NCBI GenBank assembly: GCA_021372515.1 | Contig: JAJFUG010000177.1 | Coordinates: 1 to 51,079 of the forward strand | Direction of reading: 5' to 3' | Source: a bacterium | Lineage (GTDB): Bacteria; Gemmatimonadota; Glassbacteria; GWA2-58-10 | Length of the DNA: 51,079 nucleotides | Shown here: positions 1 to 9,407 of the stretch, piece by piece | Position numbering within the stretch: the stretch's first letter is position 1 | How the letters are laid out: the number at the start of each line of letters is the position of its first letter | Position numbers and translations under genes: made by a program | The notes under the pieces: model-generated | What the model saw: the letters and a program-made list of their open reading frames with translations, nothing else | What the model was told of the DNA's origin: nothing | Database searches by the model: none

Positions 1-12
1 TTTGGCGGGATG

Positions 13-236
13 GTCGCCCCTCGCGCAGGGGCGTGGATTGAAACAAGCATGGCCAGCGGGGGCCTTGAGCTGCAACTCAAGTCGCCCCTCGCGCAGGGGC
101 GTGGATTGAAACTCGAACGCAGGCCAGTCGTCCCAGCCTCGGCTTTGTCGCCCCTCGCGCAGGGGCGTGGATTGAAACGATTTCTTTGACAATGACCTGC
201 CGGACGGCGCGGGTCGCCCCTCGCGCAGGGGCGTGG
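13..236 (+). CRISPR. Type I-C-like CRISPR array, trailer end
   Basis: Three identical 32-bp repeats lie at 13-44, 81-112 and 147-178, and a fourth at 213-236 matches only its first 24 bases. Spacers are 36, 34 and 34 bp (45-80, 113-146, 179-212). The repeat starts GTCGCCCC, contains a GCCCCT/AGGGGC stem and ends ATTGAAAC, which is the type I-C repeat style. The truncated, degenerate last repeat marks the leader-distal end, so the leader, and probably more repeats and any cas genes, lie to the left of the window. No cas gene is present in the window. Spacer targets cannot be told from the sequence alone. Confidence 0.95.
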
Positions 237-578
237 CTGTTCGACTGGAGGTTGGATTAAGAACAATCATGCAGAGCGCTCCCAGTGGCATGACCGCTGT
301 TGTGGGTGAGGCATTGACACGCTATCTGCCTCCCCGCTTCCTCATTTGACTGTCTTTGACTCTACGCGCCATTTATCCCTGAAGCCTGCACCGGTGATCT
401 GAATCAAGTCAGTCTCACCCCGTCTCCTCCTCAGTTTCATTCAAACATTACCAAATGGTAATCTTACGGCAATTTCCCGATAATTTGAATACCTTTATAT
501 TTATTACGATACCCGTTCGGTACTGTGGAGAACGGAAAGGCATTTTAACACGCGACGTTCAGTGATCCGGTGAGTCCG
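237..578. other. Intergenic region between CRISPR array and efflux operon
   Basis: No gene is seen here. The right half (about 440-540) is AT-rich and probably holds the efflux operon promoter. A 5-bp inverted repeat, TTACC-AAAT-GGTAA, lies at 448-461 and could be a regulator site. A weak -35/-10 pair may exist around TTGAAT (485-490), with GATACC 17 bp downstream. These are readings by eye only. Confidence 0.4.
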
Positions 579-1805
579 ATGAGACCCATGCCTGCATGCT
601 TTATCATCTGCCTAATGTTTTTGATTGCCTCAGGCCCGGGGATGGCCCGCGCCGAAACACTGATGGATTTGTACCGGGACGCTCTGGCGCATTACCCGTC
701 CATCAGGGCCATGGAATTCCAGGAAAAGGCACTGCGGAGCGAAAAGACCGGCCTGGCCTGGCAGAAATACCTCAACCTGGACGGCGCGGTGGATTATTTC
801 CACTTTTCCACCAGAGACCTGGGCCGCTACACGAGCGGAGACATCGGGCTGTTCAACACAATCGATCTGTTCAACAAGAAAGGTCTGGAGCGGACTGGCC
901 TGGGCTACGAAATCCAGAAAAACCGCTCTCTGACCCGGATCCAAAAGAAAGACATTTTCAGCCAGCTGGCGGAGGCATACTACGGCGTGCTGTATCACAG
1001 TCGCCTGCTGCAGGTGCACACAGCAAGCCTGGCCTTGATCGAGAGGAATATCCTTCTGGCCAGCCAGGGGGTGGATAAGGGCGTGTTCCCGGCCACCGAG
1101 ATCAGCCGCTGGACAGTGGAGAAGCTGAACTGCCAGAACTCGGTCCGTTCGGACAGTCTCGGTCTGAATAACGCAATCCGGGCTCTGCGCACCCTGACCG
1201 GCCTGGACAGTGTCGCTGTGGACAGCCTCGACACGGCCGGGCCGCCCGCTGTGAGTGAGACGGACCTGCTGGCACGTTCACCGGAGCTTGCGGTCCTGGA
1301 GCTGGAGAGGAAACAGGCGCTGCTGGAGGTCAGCCGGGAGAGCCGGGACCATCTGCCCGACCTGCAGGTGGGCAATTCCCTGGTCCGAAACCGCGAGCCG
1401 GGCAGCACCGGGGACCAGTATATGGTGTCGGCCAGTCTGTTGTTCAAGCTGTTCGACGGGGGCAGGCGCTACCGGATATCGGCGGCCAGGGCCCGTGCCG
1501 AGGCCGCAGCCGAGCAGGAGCGGGCCGCCCGGGCCGAGCTTGCCGATTTCTACAGCAGCCGGCTCCAGGAGATCGAGACCCGACGGGAGATGCTGACAAA
1601 CCTGGAAACCGCCACACAGCTTTCCGATAACACCCTGGGAAAGCTGCTGGAGGGATACCGGCGGCGGTTTGTGGATTTTAACACCGTGTTCAACGCGTTC
1701 AGGGATGATGTCGCGCTGCGGGAGAATTACGAGAGCACACGCTTCGAGTACGAGAAACTCGGGCAGTTACTGAATCACCTGTCAGCCGGAGATATTTTCG
1801 AGTGA
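579..1805 (+). CDS. TolC-like outer membrane efflux channel
   Basis: This predicted outer-membrane factor would form the exit duct of a tripartite efflux pump. The product of about 408 residues begins with a signal peptide (hydrophobic stretch, cleavage near ARA-ET) and continues as the long, charged alpha-helical repeats of the TolC family, with coiled-coil stretches around the GxDxG-like turns and an ELAVLELERKQALLEVSRES segment typical of this family. Length is close to the usual 400-450. A GTG nine bases upstream (570) is an alternative start; ATG 579 is preferred because GGTGAG lies just before it. The stop codon overlaps the GTG start of the adaptor gene, so the three pump genes are translationally coupled. 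Confidence 0.85.
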   Translation: MRPMPACFIICLMFLIASGPGMARAETLMDLYRDALAHYPSIRAMEFQEKALRSEKTGLAWQKYLNLDGAVDYFHFSTRDLGRYTSGDIGLFNTIDLFNKKGLERTGLGYEIQKNRSLTRIQKKDIFSQLAEAYYGVLYHSRLLQVHTASLALIERNILLASQGVDKGVFPATEISRWTVEKLNCQNSVRSDSLGLNNAIRALRTLTGLDSVAVDSLDTAGPPAVSETDLLARSPELAVLELERKQALLEVSRESRDHLPDLQVGNSLVRNREPGSTGDQYMVSASLLFKLFDGGRRYRISAARARAEAAAEQERAARAELADFYSSRLQEIETRREMLTNLETATQLSDNTLGKLLEGYRRRFVDFNTVFNAFRDDVALRENYESTRFEYEKLGQLLNHLSAGDIFE

Positions 1806-2866
1806 ACAACAGGCGAATGATATGGACAGTCTCCGCCCTGGCGCTGACAGCGATCGCCGTGCTGGCGGTAGTGATGTTGCGCCGCGGGGGACAGTCAGAG
1901 GCGGAGCCGGAGCCAGAGCCGCTGGTGGAGGTCACTGTGGCCCGGCCTGCCGGTGTGATCGACACTCTGGTATTCAGCGCCCAGGGCCGGGTGGTCGCCC
2001 GGACGAGCTTCGCGGTCACCGCGCTGTCGGAGGGCAAGATCGGCCGGATGTACGTATCGGTGGGACAGCCAGTGGAGAAAGGCCAGCCGGTCGCCCGTCT
2101 GGAGAACACCGAGCTGGATCGCGAGCTTGAACTCCAGAAAGAAAAGCTGGAGCTGAGCCACGCAACAGTAGAGGCCCTGGACAGGAAAGTGGAGGACGCA
2201 GCCGAGATGCTCCGGCTCGGGATAATCTCCGAGAACGACAACGTGGCGATCAAACAGGAGCTGAACAACCAGAAAGCCCAGGCTCGGGACCAGCAGATAA
2301 CGAGCGGCCGCCTGGAGGGACGGGAGAGAAATTACGTGGTGACAGCGGGCAGTTCCGGGTACGTGGCCGAGGTTCTTGCCGAACAGAGCTTCGTCACCTA
2401 CGGGCAGACGGTGGCGCGTATCGTGTCGCCGCAGGATGAACAGGTGGAGGCCTATGTGCCGTACGGCGCACTGGAGCAGCCTCAGCCGGGCCAACTGGTC
2501 ACGATCTCCTGCAACGGCCGGAGCGTGGCGGGAAGGGTCAGCCACAGCTATCCCTCGGCCGATGCCAACCAGCTCCGGGTGATAATCCGGCCGGAGGAAC
2601 CGACGCCGCTGAACCTGGAGGTGACAGTGACTTTTCACCTGCGGACTGCAAAGGGGCTGCTGATCCCGAAGAGCGCGGTGGTGCTGGACGAGGACAAGCC
2701 AGCCGTGTTTGTGGTCCGGAACAATGTAGCCTACAGGAAATACATCACCGTGGAAAAAGACTACCTCGACCGGGTGGTGATCGCCGGCGGGCTGGGGCCG
2801 GATGAAGAGCTGGTCACCGGCAACGCCTATCTTCTCTCAGACGCAATGAATGTAAGGGTGAAATGA
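1802..2866 (+). CDS. RND efflux periplasmic adaptor (membrane fusion protein)
   Basis: This is the HlyD/AcrA-type adaptor that would link the inner-membrane pump to the TolC-like channel. The 354-residue protein has an N-terminal membrane anchor (about residues 5-27), then a split biotinyl-lipoyl-like domain (about 60-100 and 180-205, with the motif VGQPVEKGQPVARLENTELD) around a short helical hairpin, followed by beta-barrel and membrane-proximal domains. The GTG start at 1802 overlaps the TolC-like stop, and the end overlaps the pump ATG in an ATGA junction. The hairpin is short, as in many RND adaptors outside the AcrA group. The substrate cannot be read from the sequence. Confidence 0.88.
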   Translation: MNNRRMIWTVSALALTAIAVLAVVMLRRGGQSEAEPEPEPLVEVTVARPAGVIDTLVFSAQGRVVARTSFAVTALSEGKIGRMYVSVGQPVEKGQPVARLENTELDRELELQKEKLELSHATVEALDRKVEDAAEMLRLGIISENDNVAIKQELNNQKAQARDQQITSGRLEGRERNYVVTAGSSGYVAEVLAEQSFVTYGQTVARIVSPQDEQVEAYVPYGALEQPQPGQLVTISCNGRSVAGRVSHSYPSADANQLRVIIRPEEPTPLNLEVTVTFHLRTAKGLLIPKSAVVLDEDKPAVFVVRNNVAYRKYITVEKDYLDRVVIAGGLGPDEELVTGNAYLLSDAMNVRVK

Positions 2867-5800
2867 GGCGCTCGTTTTTCCTCTATCTGCTGAAGAACAA
2901 GATAGCAATCTTCATCGTGATTTTCATCCTCAGCCTCGTCGGGTACAAACTGGCCGGAAACATCACCCAGGGCGTGTTCCCCAACGTCTACTTCCCGCGG
3001 GTGCAGGTCACGATCGAAAACGGCTACGCCCCGATCCGGCAGGTGCTGTTCCAGATCACCAAGCCGGCCGAGGAGAGCATCAAGACCATCCAGGGCGTGG
3101 AGCGGGTGATCTCCACTACCTCGGTCGGCGCGACCGAGATCAATATCTATTTCACCTGGAGCACCGACCCCTACCAGGCCCTGCAGTTCGTGCAAGCCCG
3201 GATGGCGGAGATCAAGAACGAGATACCGCCCGAGGCCAAGGTGACAATCCTGCAGGCCTCGCCCGCCCGTTTCCCGATTGCTATGTACGCGATCGGCTCC
3301 GAGACGGCGCCCCGCAACCGTCTGACCGAAACCCTCTATTACCAGCTCCGGCCCGTGCTCCTTTCGGTCAAGGGAATGTACAACGTGGAGATACGGGCGC
3401 CGCAGTACACCGAGTACAAAATCGTACTGGACAACGAAAAGGTCAAAGCCTGCGGCCTGGACATGGACTCGGTGGTGCGGTTCCTGAAAGAGCAGGATGC
3501 CATCGATTTCCTGGGCCTGATCCGCGACTACGACCGTCAGTACGTGCTCTCGCTGACCCAGAAACCCGAGAGTATAAAGGACATTCCGGTACTCAAGATA
3601 CCGCTGGCGGATGGCCGCTACGTGGAGCTTTCAGACCTGGCACTGACCATTGAGGACCACACTCCGGCCACCAGCATGACCGCGGCCAGCGGGTTCAAGA
3701 ACGCCGTGGTGTTCAACGTGATCCGCCAGCCGGACGGCAACAGCCGTCAGGTGGTCCAGGCGGTTGACCGCATGGTGGCGGGATTCAACCGCAGCCTGGC
3801 CGGCCGGGGCATGCAGATACGGAAATACTACGACGAGACCCAGTTCATCGGCGAGGCGATCCGCAGCGTGGTGGATGCCATCATCCTGGGCACGCTGATC
3901 GCCTCGTTCATCGTCTTCCTGTTCCTGCGTAAAAAGCGCCTTTCCTTCTTCCTCCTGCTGATTGTCCCGATAATTTTCCTGGTCACGATAATCGGGATCA
4001 AGGTGGTGCATTTCGATTTCAACATCTTTTCGCTGGGGGGCATGGCCGCGGCGGTCGGGGGGCTGATCGACCACCTGGTCATTGTGATCGAAAACATCGA
4101 GCGCCACTACCGCCGCTCAGGCTCCAAGCAGGAGGCGGTGATCGAGGGCTCGCGCGAGATACTGCCGATAATGACAGTCGCCACCCTGATCTCGATCTCG
4201 ATTTTCCTGCCGCTTCTTCTGCTCTCCGGGGTGGTGGGGGTGTTTTTCAAGCAGCTCGCTTTCGTACTGATTTCGACCTACGTAATCTCCCAGTTACTGG
4301 CCATTTTCGTCACCCCGATAATCGCCTATATCGCCCTGCCGGAGCATCCGAAGCCTGAGGGCGGGCGCTGGCTGGACACTCTGGCGGACCGTCACGAGGG
4401 GCTTTTGCGGCGTTTCCTGGGCCGGGCCTGGATCTCGCTTCCGATCACCGCGGTGGGAATCCTGCTCAGCGTCCTGCTGTACAAGGGCCTGCCGGCCACG
4501 TTCCTGCCCAAGTGGGACGAGGGGAATTTTGTGGTCGATATCGCGCTGCCGGCCGGGACCTCGCTTGAGGAGAGCGACCGCGAATTCCGGGACATCGGCC
4601 GGATAATCGACCGGGCGCCGGAGGTCGAGGGCTGGACGCTCCGGATCGGCAACTCGCTGGGCCATGTCTCCGAGCAGCCCAACGTGGGGGATTTCCTGGT
4701 CAGCCTGAAAAAGAAGCGCTCCCGCACGATCTACGAGGTGCGCGACGACCTTCTGAACCGGATCGGGACCCGCTACCCGCACCTGCTGGAGTTCGATATC
4801 CCGATGGTGCTGGAGGACCGCCTGGGCGACATCCTGGGCGAGGAGTCGCCGATCACGGTGGTGCTGTACGGTTCCGACCCCGACTCACTGGTCGCCCGGG
4901 GGGCCGAGGTGCGCGACACCCTCCGCGCGGTGAGCGGACTGGAGGAGGTGAACCTCAAGACCACCTACACCTCGCCCTTTATCGGGGTGAAACTCAAGCC
5001 GGATGCGGAAGCGATTTACGGGATTGATGTCAGCACCCTGTCGGCGCAGATCAACGCACAGTACTGGGGCGCCCTGGTGGGAAGCGTGATCCAGGGCGAG
5101 AAAGTCCTGGGCCTCAGGGTGATGCTGGACCGCCCGGACCGCGACCCGATCGAGTACCTGCGCCGCTCCCTGACAGTCTACTCGCCCCGCACCGGCCGTC
5201 AGGTGCCGCTCGGCAGCGTGGCCGAGATCAGCCTGGCCGAGAAAGTCCCGGAGATAACGCACTACGACCTGTCACCCGTGTCGGTGGTCTCGGTGCGGTT
5301 CAAGGGCAACGACATGACAGCGGCGGTGGAGAAAGTGCGCACCGCCCTGGCCGGCCTCGACCTGCCGCCGGACATCACCCCGGACATTTCCGGGTTTTAC
5401 CGCGAGCAGCAGAGGACTTTCGGCGAGATGGCGCTGGTGATCGCGCTTTCCATCTTGATAATGTTCACCGCCCTGCTGTTCCAGTTCGGCAGCCTGCGCA
5501 TCTCGACAATCATAATGCTGGGGCTGGTTCTGACCATGCTCGGGATATTCGCCGGGTTGCTGGTGACCGGCAAGCCGCTGGACATCACGGCGTTCATGGG
5601 CATGCTGATCGTGCTGAGCATCGTGATCAACAACAACATCCTGATATTCGACTACTACCTGATCCGCAGACGAAGCGGCGACAGCGAGCAGACGGCCATG
5701 CTGGGCGCGGTTCGGACCCGGTTCCGGCCGATTGTGATGACCATGCTGGCCAACGCTTTCGCTCTTCTACCTGTGGCGTTCGCCCTGGGCACCGGCACCC

Positions 5801-5940
5801 AGATAATCCAGAACCTGGCCATCTCGATCATGGGCGGCCTGACTTTCGCCATCTTCGTCAACCTGTTCGTGGTGCCCCTGCTGATGCTCTGGTGCGGCAG
5901 GACGTCTTTTTTTCAGCGGTTCCGGCCTGACAAGCATTAA
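2863..5940 (+). CDS. RND family efflux transporter permease
   Basis: This is an inner-membrane proton-driven pump of the AcrB/CusA/MexF superfamily (1025 residues, usual length 1020-1050). One hydrophobic segment lies at residues 10-30, followed by a large periplasmic loop, then TM bundles around 335-490, a second periplasmic loop, and a final bundle at 860-1015. The TM4 motif reads GLIDHLVIVIENIE, with D403 and E410 spaced as in the HAE/HME families, but H404 where AcrB has its second Asp. TM10 reads VINNNILIF where AcrB has the essential Lys-Asn. The neighbouring CusRS-like system hints at metal or envelope stress, but the ion-relay residues do not match either classic class, so the substrate is open. 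Confidence 0.9.
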   Translation: MRRSFFLYLLKNKIAIFIVIFILSLVGYKLAGNITQGVFPNVYFPRVQVTIENGYAPIRQVLFQITKPAEESIKTIQGVERVISTTSVGATEINIYFTWSTDPYQALQFVQARMAEIKNEIPPEAKVTILQASPARFPIAMYAIGSETAPRNRLTETLYYQLRPVLLSVKGMYNVEIRAPQYTEYKIVLDNEKVKACGLDMDSVVRFLKEQDAIDFLGLIRDYDRQYVLSLTQKPESIKDIPVLKIPLADGRYVELSDLALTIEDHTPATSMTAASGFKNAVVFNVIRQPDGNSRQVVQAVDRMVAGFNRSLAGRGMQIRKYYDETQFIGEAIRSVVDAIILGTLIASFIVFLFLRKKRLSFFLLLIVPIIFLVTIIGIKVVHFDFNIFSLGGMAAAVGGLIDHLVIVIENIERHYRRSGSKQEAVIEGSREILPIMTVATLISISIFLPLLLLSGVVGVFFKQLAFVLISTYVISQLLAIFVTPIIAYIALPEHPKPEGGRWLDTLADRHEGLLRRFLGRAWISLPITAVGILLSVLLYKGLPATFLPKWDEGNFVVDIALPAGTSLEESDREFRDIGRIIDRAPEVEGWTLRIGNSLGHVSEQPNVGDFLVSLKKKRSRTIYEVRDDLLNRIGTRYPHLLEFDIPMVLEDRLGDILGEESPITVVLYGSDPDSLVARGAEVRDTLRAVSGLEEVNLKTTYTSPFIGVKLKPDAEAIYGIDVSTLSAQINAQYWGALVGSVIQGEKVLGLRVMLDRPDRDPIEYLRRSLTVYSPRTGRQVPLGSVAEISLAEKVPEITHYDLSPVSVVSVRFKGNDMTAAVEKVRTALAGLDLPPDITPDISGFYREQQRTFGEMALVIALSILIMFTALLFQFGSLRISTIIMLGLVLTMLGIFAGLLVTGKPLDITAFMGMLIVLSIVINNNILIFDYYLIRRRSGDSEQTAMLGAVRTRFRPIVMTMLANAFALLPVAFALGTGTQIIQNLAISIMGGLTFAIFVNLFVVPLLMLWCGRTSFFQRFRPDKH

Positions 5941-6046
5941 AACTCAGGCTTGAGATCGTGTTGATACATCTTCTGCAGGCTGTATTTCTCCTTTCCTTTA
6001 TCGACCTCCCCTCCCGACAGACAGAAAACCCGCCTTGAAACCGGGC

Positions 6047-6064
6047 CTCCGGGTCCACCCGGAG
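6047..6064. terminator. GC-rich palindrome between convergent operons
   Basis: An 18-bp inverted repeat (CTCCGGGT-CC-ACCCGGAG) sits in the 209-bp gap between the convergent pump gene and histidine kinase gene. There is no T-tract, so termination (Rho-assisted or bidirectional) is only a guess. Confidence 0.3.
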
Positions 6065-6149
6065 TGCTGCGAATGAGTTTGAAACGCTTTATGCATAGCT
6101 CGATAAACCTAACCGGAAGATTAAATTTTGGTAATACTCGAGTTGTGGA

Positions 6150-7562
6150 TTAATGAGAGGCGGAAAGACGGGGCAGCGCGACAGTGAAACCGCTTCCCTT
6201 GCCGGGCTGGCTTTTTACCTGTATTTCGCCGCCGTGGGCGTGTACGATCGCTCTGACCAGGCTGAGCCCCAGGCCGTTGCCGGGAGTCGACCGGCTCTTG
6301 TCCACCCGGTAGAAGCGTTCGAAAATTCTGTCCAACTCTTTCTGATCCATCCCCATACCCGAATCGATCACGGAGATCAGCACCCGGTCGACCGTAGCGC
6401 CTGCGGTCAGTTGTACCTCCCCGCCTTCGGGCGTGAACTTGATGGCATTATCCACGAGGTTGGCTATAGCCCGCTGAAGGCGGGAAATGTTACCGGAAGT
6501 GAAAAAGGGTTCCTGCGGGAGCGACAACCGGAACCGGATATCCTTGCCCTCTGCGACCGGGAGAAAAATATCGTAGGCATCCCGGACAACCTCGTTGATG
6601 TTCACCGTGGTCCTGGCGGTGGTTTCCATCCCGGAATCCGTAGCCGCAATTTCGAGCATGGTGTTGATTATCTCCACCAGACGGTCGCTTTCCTCCACGA
6701 CTACGCCGGCCATTTCCTGGTATTCCTCGAGGCTTTTCCCGTTGGTGAGTGTGGTCTCCGCGATCCCCCGGATCCTTGTTATCGGGCTGCGCAGGTCGTG
6801 GGCGATGTTGTTCGAGACATCTTTCAGCTCCCTTACGAGAACGCAGATGCGCTGAAGCATATCGTTGAAGGCCGAAACGAGATTTTCAATTTCCTCACCC
6901 TCGTTCCCGGCCGGCACCCTCTGACCGAGAGTCCCCCGGCTGATCTGGATGGCTGTCTGCGTGACCCTCTCCACACCCGCCATGGCCCGGCGGGCCATCA
7001 CCAGCCCCAGAAATCCTCCGCATGTCATCATCAACAATAGGCCGACGATAAAAATATTCCTGTATCCCTCATATATCTCTTCATCATCTTCCAAGGAGGC
7101 GCCGAGGACCATGATATTGCCGTCTCCGATCTTTTTGTAAATTAATCTCACCTTATACTCCTGCCCCGGTACGGACAGGGTTTTGAAGCTGGCCTTGTCC
7201 GACAGATCGGCATATTTATCCGCAGTCAGACCAATCCCCTGCCAAGCGCTGAGATCGGAGGAGGCGAGGATTTGGGAGGAGGGAGACAGCAGAAGGTTGA
7301 AAACGCGTGATATCCCGTCGCCGGCCGCCTCGTCGACGAACATCCTGTTTGTTTTTATTAGTCCGTTTTCCTTGTAGCAGGCCTCGTATTCCCGCATGTT
7401 GTCGAGCAGCTCTTCATCCGCGCGCTGCCGCAGGTCCGAGGTCAGCATCGCAAAGATGAGTGAAAAAACCGTGATGGAAAAAGTGGCAAAAAGGGCCAGA
7501 TACCACACGGTGAGGCGGAAAGTCACTTTTCTGAGAAAGCCACTATTTTTCTTCCAGAACAT
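6150..7562 (-). CDS. CusS-like sensor histidine kinase
   Basis: This membrane sensor kinase would sense an envelope or metal signal and phosphorylate the adjacent regulator. The 470-residue protein has TM1 at about 15-42, a periplasmic sensor of about 130 residues, TM2 at about 172-192, a HAMP linker, a HisKA domain with the H-box NIAHDLRSPITR (phospho-accepting H255) and a HATPase domain with N-box (LQRAIANLVDNAIKFT), G1 (DSGMGMD) and G2 (GNGLGLSLVRAI). The NIAHDLRSPI form of the H-box is typical of the CusS/heavy-metal sensor kinase group. The start overlaps the regulator gene by 20 bp, so the two are co-translated. It faces the efflux operon convergently, which suggests but does not prove control of it. 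Confidence 0.9.
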   Translation of the reverse strand: MFWKKNSGFLRKVTFRLTVWYLALFATFSITVFSLIFAMLTSDLRQRADEELLDNMREYEACYKENGLIKTNRMFVDEAAGDGISRVFNLLLSPSSQILASSDLSAWQGIGLTADKYADLSDKASFKTLSVPGQEYKVRLIYKKIGDGNIMVLGASLEDDEEIYEGYRNIFIVGLLLMMTCGGFLGLVMARRAMAGVERVTQTAIQISRGTLGQRVPAGNEGEEIENLVSAFNDMLQRICVLVRELKDVSNNIAHDLRSPITRIRGIAETTLTNGKSLEEYQEMAGVVVEESDRLVEIINTMLEIAATDSGMETTARTTVNINEVVRDAYDIFLPVAEGKDIRFRLSLPQEPFFTSGNISRLQRAIANLVDNAIKFTPEGGEVQLTAGATVDRVLISVIDSGMGMDQKELDRIFERFYRVDKSRSTPGNGLGLSLVRAIVHAHGGEIQVKSQPGKGSGFTVALPRLSASH

Positions 7563-8217
7563 ATCCCATTCCCCGGACCGTATGAATCATCTTCGTCTCT
7601 GAATCACGGTCGATTTTATCCCTCAACTTGCAGATCCGGGCTTCCACCACATTGGTCTGCGGGTCGAAATTATAGTCCCAGACATGCTCCATTATCATGG
7701 TTTTCGAAATGACGCGGCCGGGGTTCCGCATGAGATATTCAAGAAGAACATATTCACGGGGCTGAAGTAATATCTCTTTCCCGGCACGGAACACTTTCCT
7801 CCTGATCAGGTCGATGGACAAATCCCCCACGGTCAGGCTTGTCGGCTCGGAAACAGAATGCGTTCTCCGTATGAGCGCCTGTATACGGGCCAACAGTTCG
7901 GCGAAGGCAAACGGTTTGACGAGATAATCGTCCCCCCCGAACTCCAGGCCTTGAATCCGGTCGTCCACCGAATTCCTGGCGCTGAGTACGATGACCGGAG
8001 TCAACACTTTCCGTCGGCGGAGCTCTTTGATCAGCGTAAGGCCATCCAACCTGGGCAGCATGATATCGATCACAGCCGTGTCGTAGGATTCCACCAGAGC
8101 CCGGTTCAAGCCCTCTTCACCGTCCGCGGCGTGTTCTACCACATAGCCTTCCTGCTGCAGACCATTCTTTATAAACGAAGCCGTCCTCAAATCATCTTCA
8201 ACCAACAGGATCCGCAT
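7543..8217 (-). CDS. OmpR/CusR-family response regulator
   Basis: This is a DNA-binding regulator paired with the overlapping kinase gene. The 224-residue product has a receiver (acid pocket E7-D8-D9, phospho-acceptor D51, Lys in YLVKPFAF) and a C-terminal winged helix of the OmpR type (LLEYLMRNPGRVISKTMIMEHVWDY, and VRGMGYVLEEK at the end). The start at 8217 is chosen because GGAG lies 5-7 bases upstream of this ATG and the product then begins MRILLVEDD, the usual start of the family; an in-frame extension to 8247 lacks a ribosome-binding site. It probably controls its own promoter and the RND operon. Confidence 0.9.
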   Translation of the reverse strand: MRILLVEDDLRTASFIKNGLQQEGYVVEHAADGEEGLNRALVESYDTAVIDIMLPRLDGLTLIKELRRRKVLTPVIVLSARNSVDDRIQGLEFGGDDYLVKPFAFAELLARIQALIRRTHSVSEPTSLTVGDLSIDLIRRKVFRAGKEILLQPREYVLLEYLMRNPGRVISKTMIMEHVWDYNFDPQTNVVEARICKLRDKIDRDSETKMIHTVRGMGYVLEEK

Positions 8218-8291
8218 TTTTTCTCCGATAGCGCTGTTGTACGCCATAAGAGCCTGATAGTGGAACTGGGCATTTCATATTAAGAGGCCGC

Positions 8292-8320
8292 GCCAAGAAA
8301 ATGCAACCGTTTTTCTTGGC
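8292..8320. promoter_or_regulatory. 10-bp inverted repeat upstream of response regulator
   Basis: GCCAAGAAAA and TTTTCTTGGC form perfect 10-bp arms around a 9-base loop, 75-103 bp upstream of the response regulator start. It could be a terminator for the decayed gene that ends at 8440, or an operator for the two-component system. Nothing in the sequence decides between these. Confidence 0.35.
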
Positions 8321-8439
8321 TGTTCTTGAACTTGATAATTCGTCCTGCTGCGGAGAGAACGGTGAAAAACAAAGGCTTTCCGGACCGATTTCACCGCCGA
8401 TCCGGCAAACCTGATTCGATACAAGCTGATCCATATTCT

Positions 8440-9079
8440 TCAGAGCTGTAACTTAAATAGACCCAGGGAGGAGGCCTCGCTGAACCCCTCCGGCGGAGTG
8501 TAGTTCATCCGCATCACGTTGAGCCGGTCAACTCCTCCACCTGCAGCACCAGCCGCATCGCCCCCGGTGTGCCGATCCACCCGACTTAAGAATACTCCAG
8601 GCTGGGGTATTTCCACATTGGCCCAGAGGATAGTCCGGATTATCCGCGGGTCACCCTCAGGGAGGTGGTTGTGTGGATTCATCGGCGGGATCACACACTC
8701 CAGCGGAAAGCCGGCCAGGTCACGGTACAGGTGCTATAGAAGGCTTGTGTCGAACACCGACAGCCTCGCATGGGTCTCCAGCGCTCCCTGCACCAGGCGA
8801 CCCCAGGCTTGTCCGGCTGTTGTCCTCGTTCCCCAGGAATGACTCCCCGACCAGACAGACATACTTGTCCTTTACCTTTGAAGTGTGCTCCGGGTGGCCG
8901 CAGCTGAACTCCAGCATCCCCTCCGGAACCTCGATCGTTGTCCGTCTGGAACCTTTGGGCAGCATCTCCATGTCGAACATCTGTGACGGACAAGAATCCT
9001 CGGATCTGTTGTTTTCCGCATTCTGATCATCAACGAACACCAATTCGTTGATGATAGTGCATCGGATGATGATTTCCAC
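8440..9079 (-). pseudogene. Decayed gene of unknown family (frameshift plus stop)
   Basis: Two minus-strand frames join into one protein-like sequence. The upstream part (9079 down to about 8790) reads ...KVKDKYVCLVGESFLGNEDNSRTSLG. After a +1 shift the sequence continues RLVQGALETHARLSVFDTSL, meets an in-frame TAG near 8740, and continues HLYRDLAGFPLECVIPPMNP to a stop at 8440. Composition and continuity across the break are those of a real protein, so this is probably a gene with at least two lesions and perhaps a missing 5' end: the first start is GTG without a ribosome-binding site. I do not recognise the family. An assembly error could explain one lesion but is unlikely to explain both. 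Confidence 0.6.
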
Positions 9080-9407
9080 CTTGCTGCGATTTTTACTAAG
9101 TTATTATCAAACAGTTAAGCCCGGTTGCAGACATTCCTGATGTTTATTCCGTGCGCCAGCGAGAGTGTGTGTCAGCCGCGGGGCAATCCCTGGCCGCGGT
9201 GCAGATTGAAGACATAAGTCACAGGCCTGGCCGAGGCTGCATTCACTGGGCTTTGAGGTCAAGCGGCTACAGTGGCGAAGCCCCCCGGGCAAGCCGCCGC
9301 TTCGCACGCCCGGCAGGCAACCGGTCGGCGGCGCGGACGATGGATGGCACTCCAACCCGGCGCCCGCCCACCCTGTCAGCCGGATCAAGTCCGGTTCCAC
9401 GGGAAAC
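9080..9407. other. Non-coding stretch between pseudogene and HTH/AbrB gene
   Basis: About 330 bp with no convincing gene. Short open frames exist on both strands but none has a ribosome-binding site or protein-like composition. It is AT-rich near 9085-9130 and GC-rich after that. Confidence 0.4.

Noticed and set aside
237-578. Possible CRISPR leader
   Set aside because: The degenerate repeat is at this side and repeats end ATTGAAAC to the right, so this is the trailer, not the leader.
5941-6149. tRNA or small RNA genes in intergenic gaps
   Set aside because: No cloverleaf, TTCGAATC-type loop or CCA end was recognised here or in the other gaps inspected.
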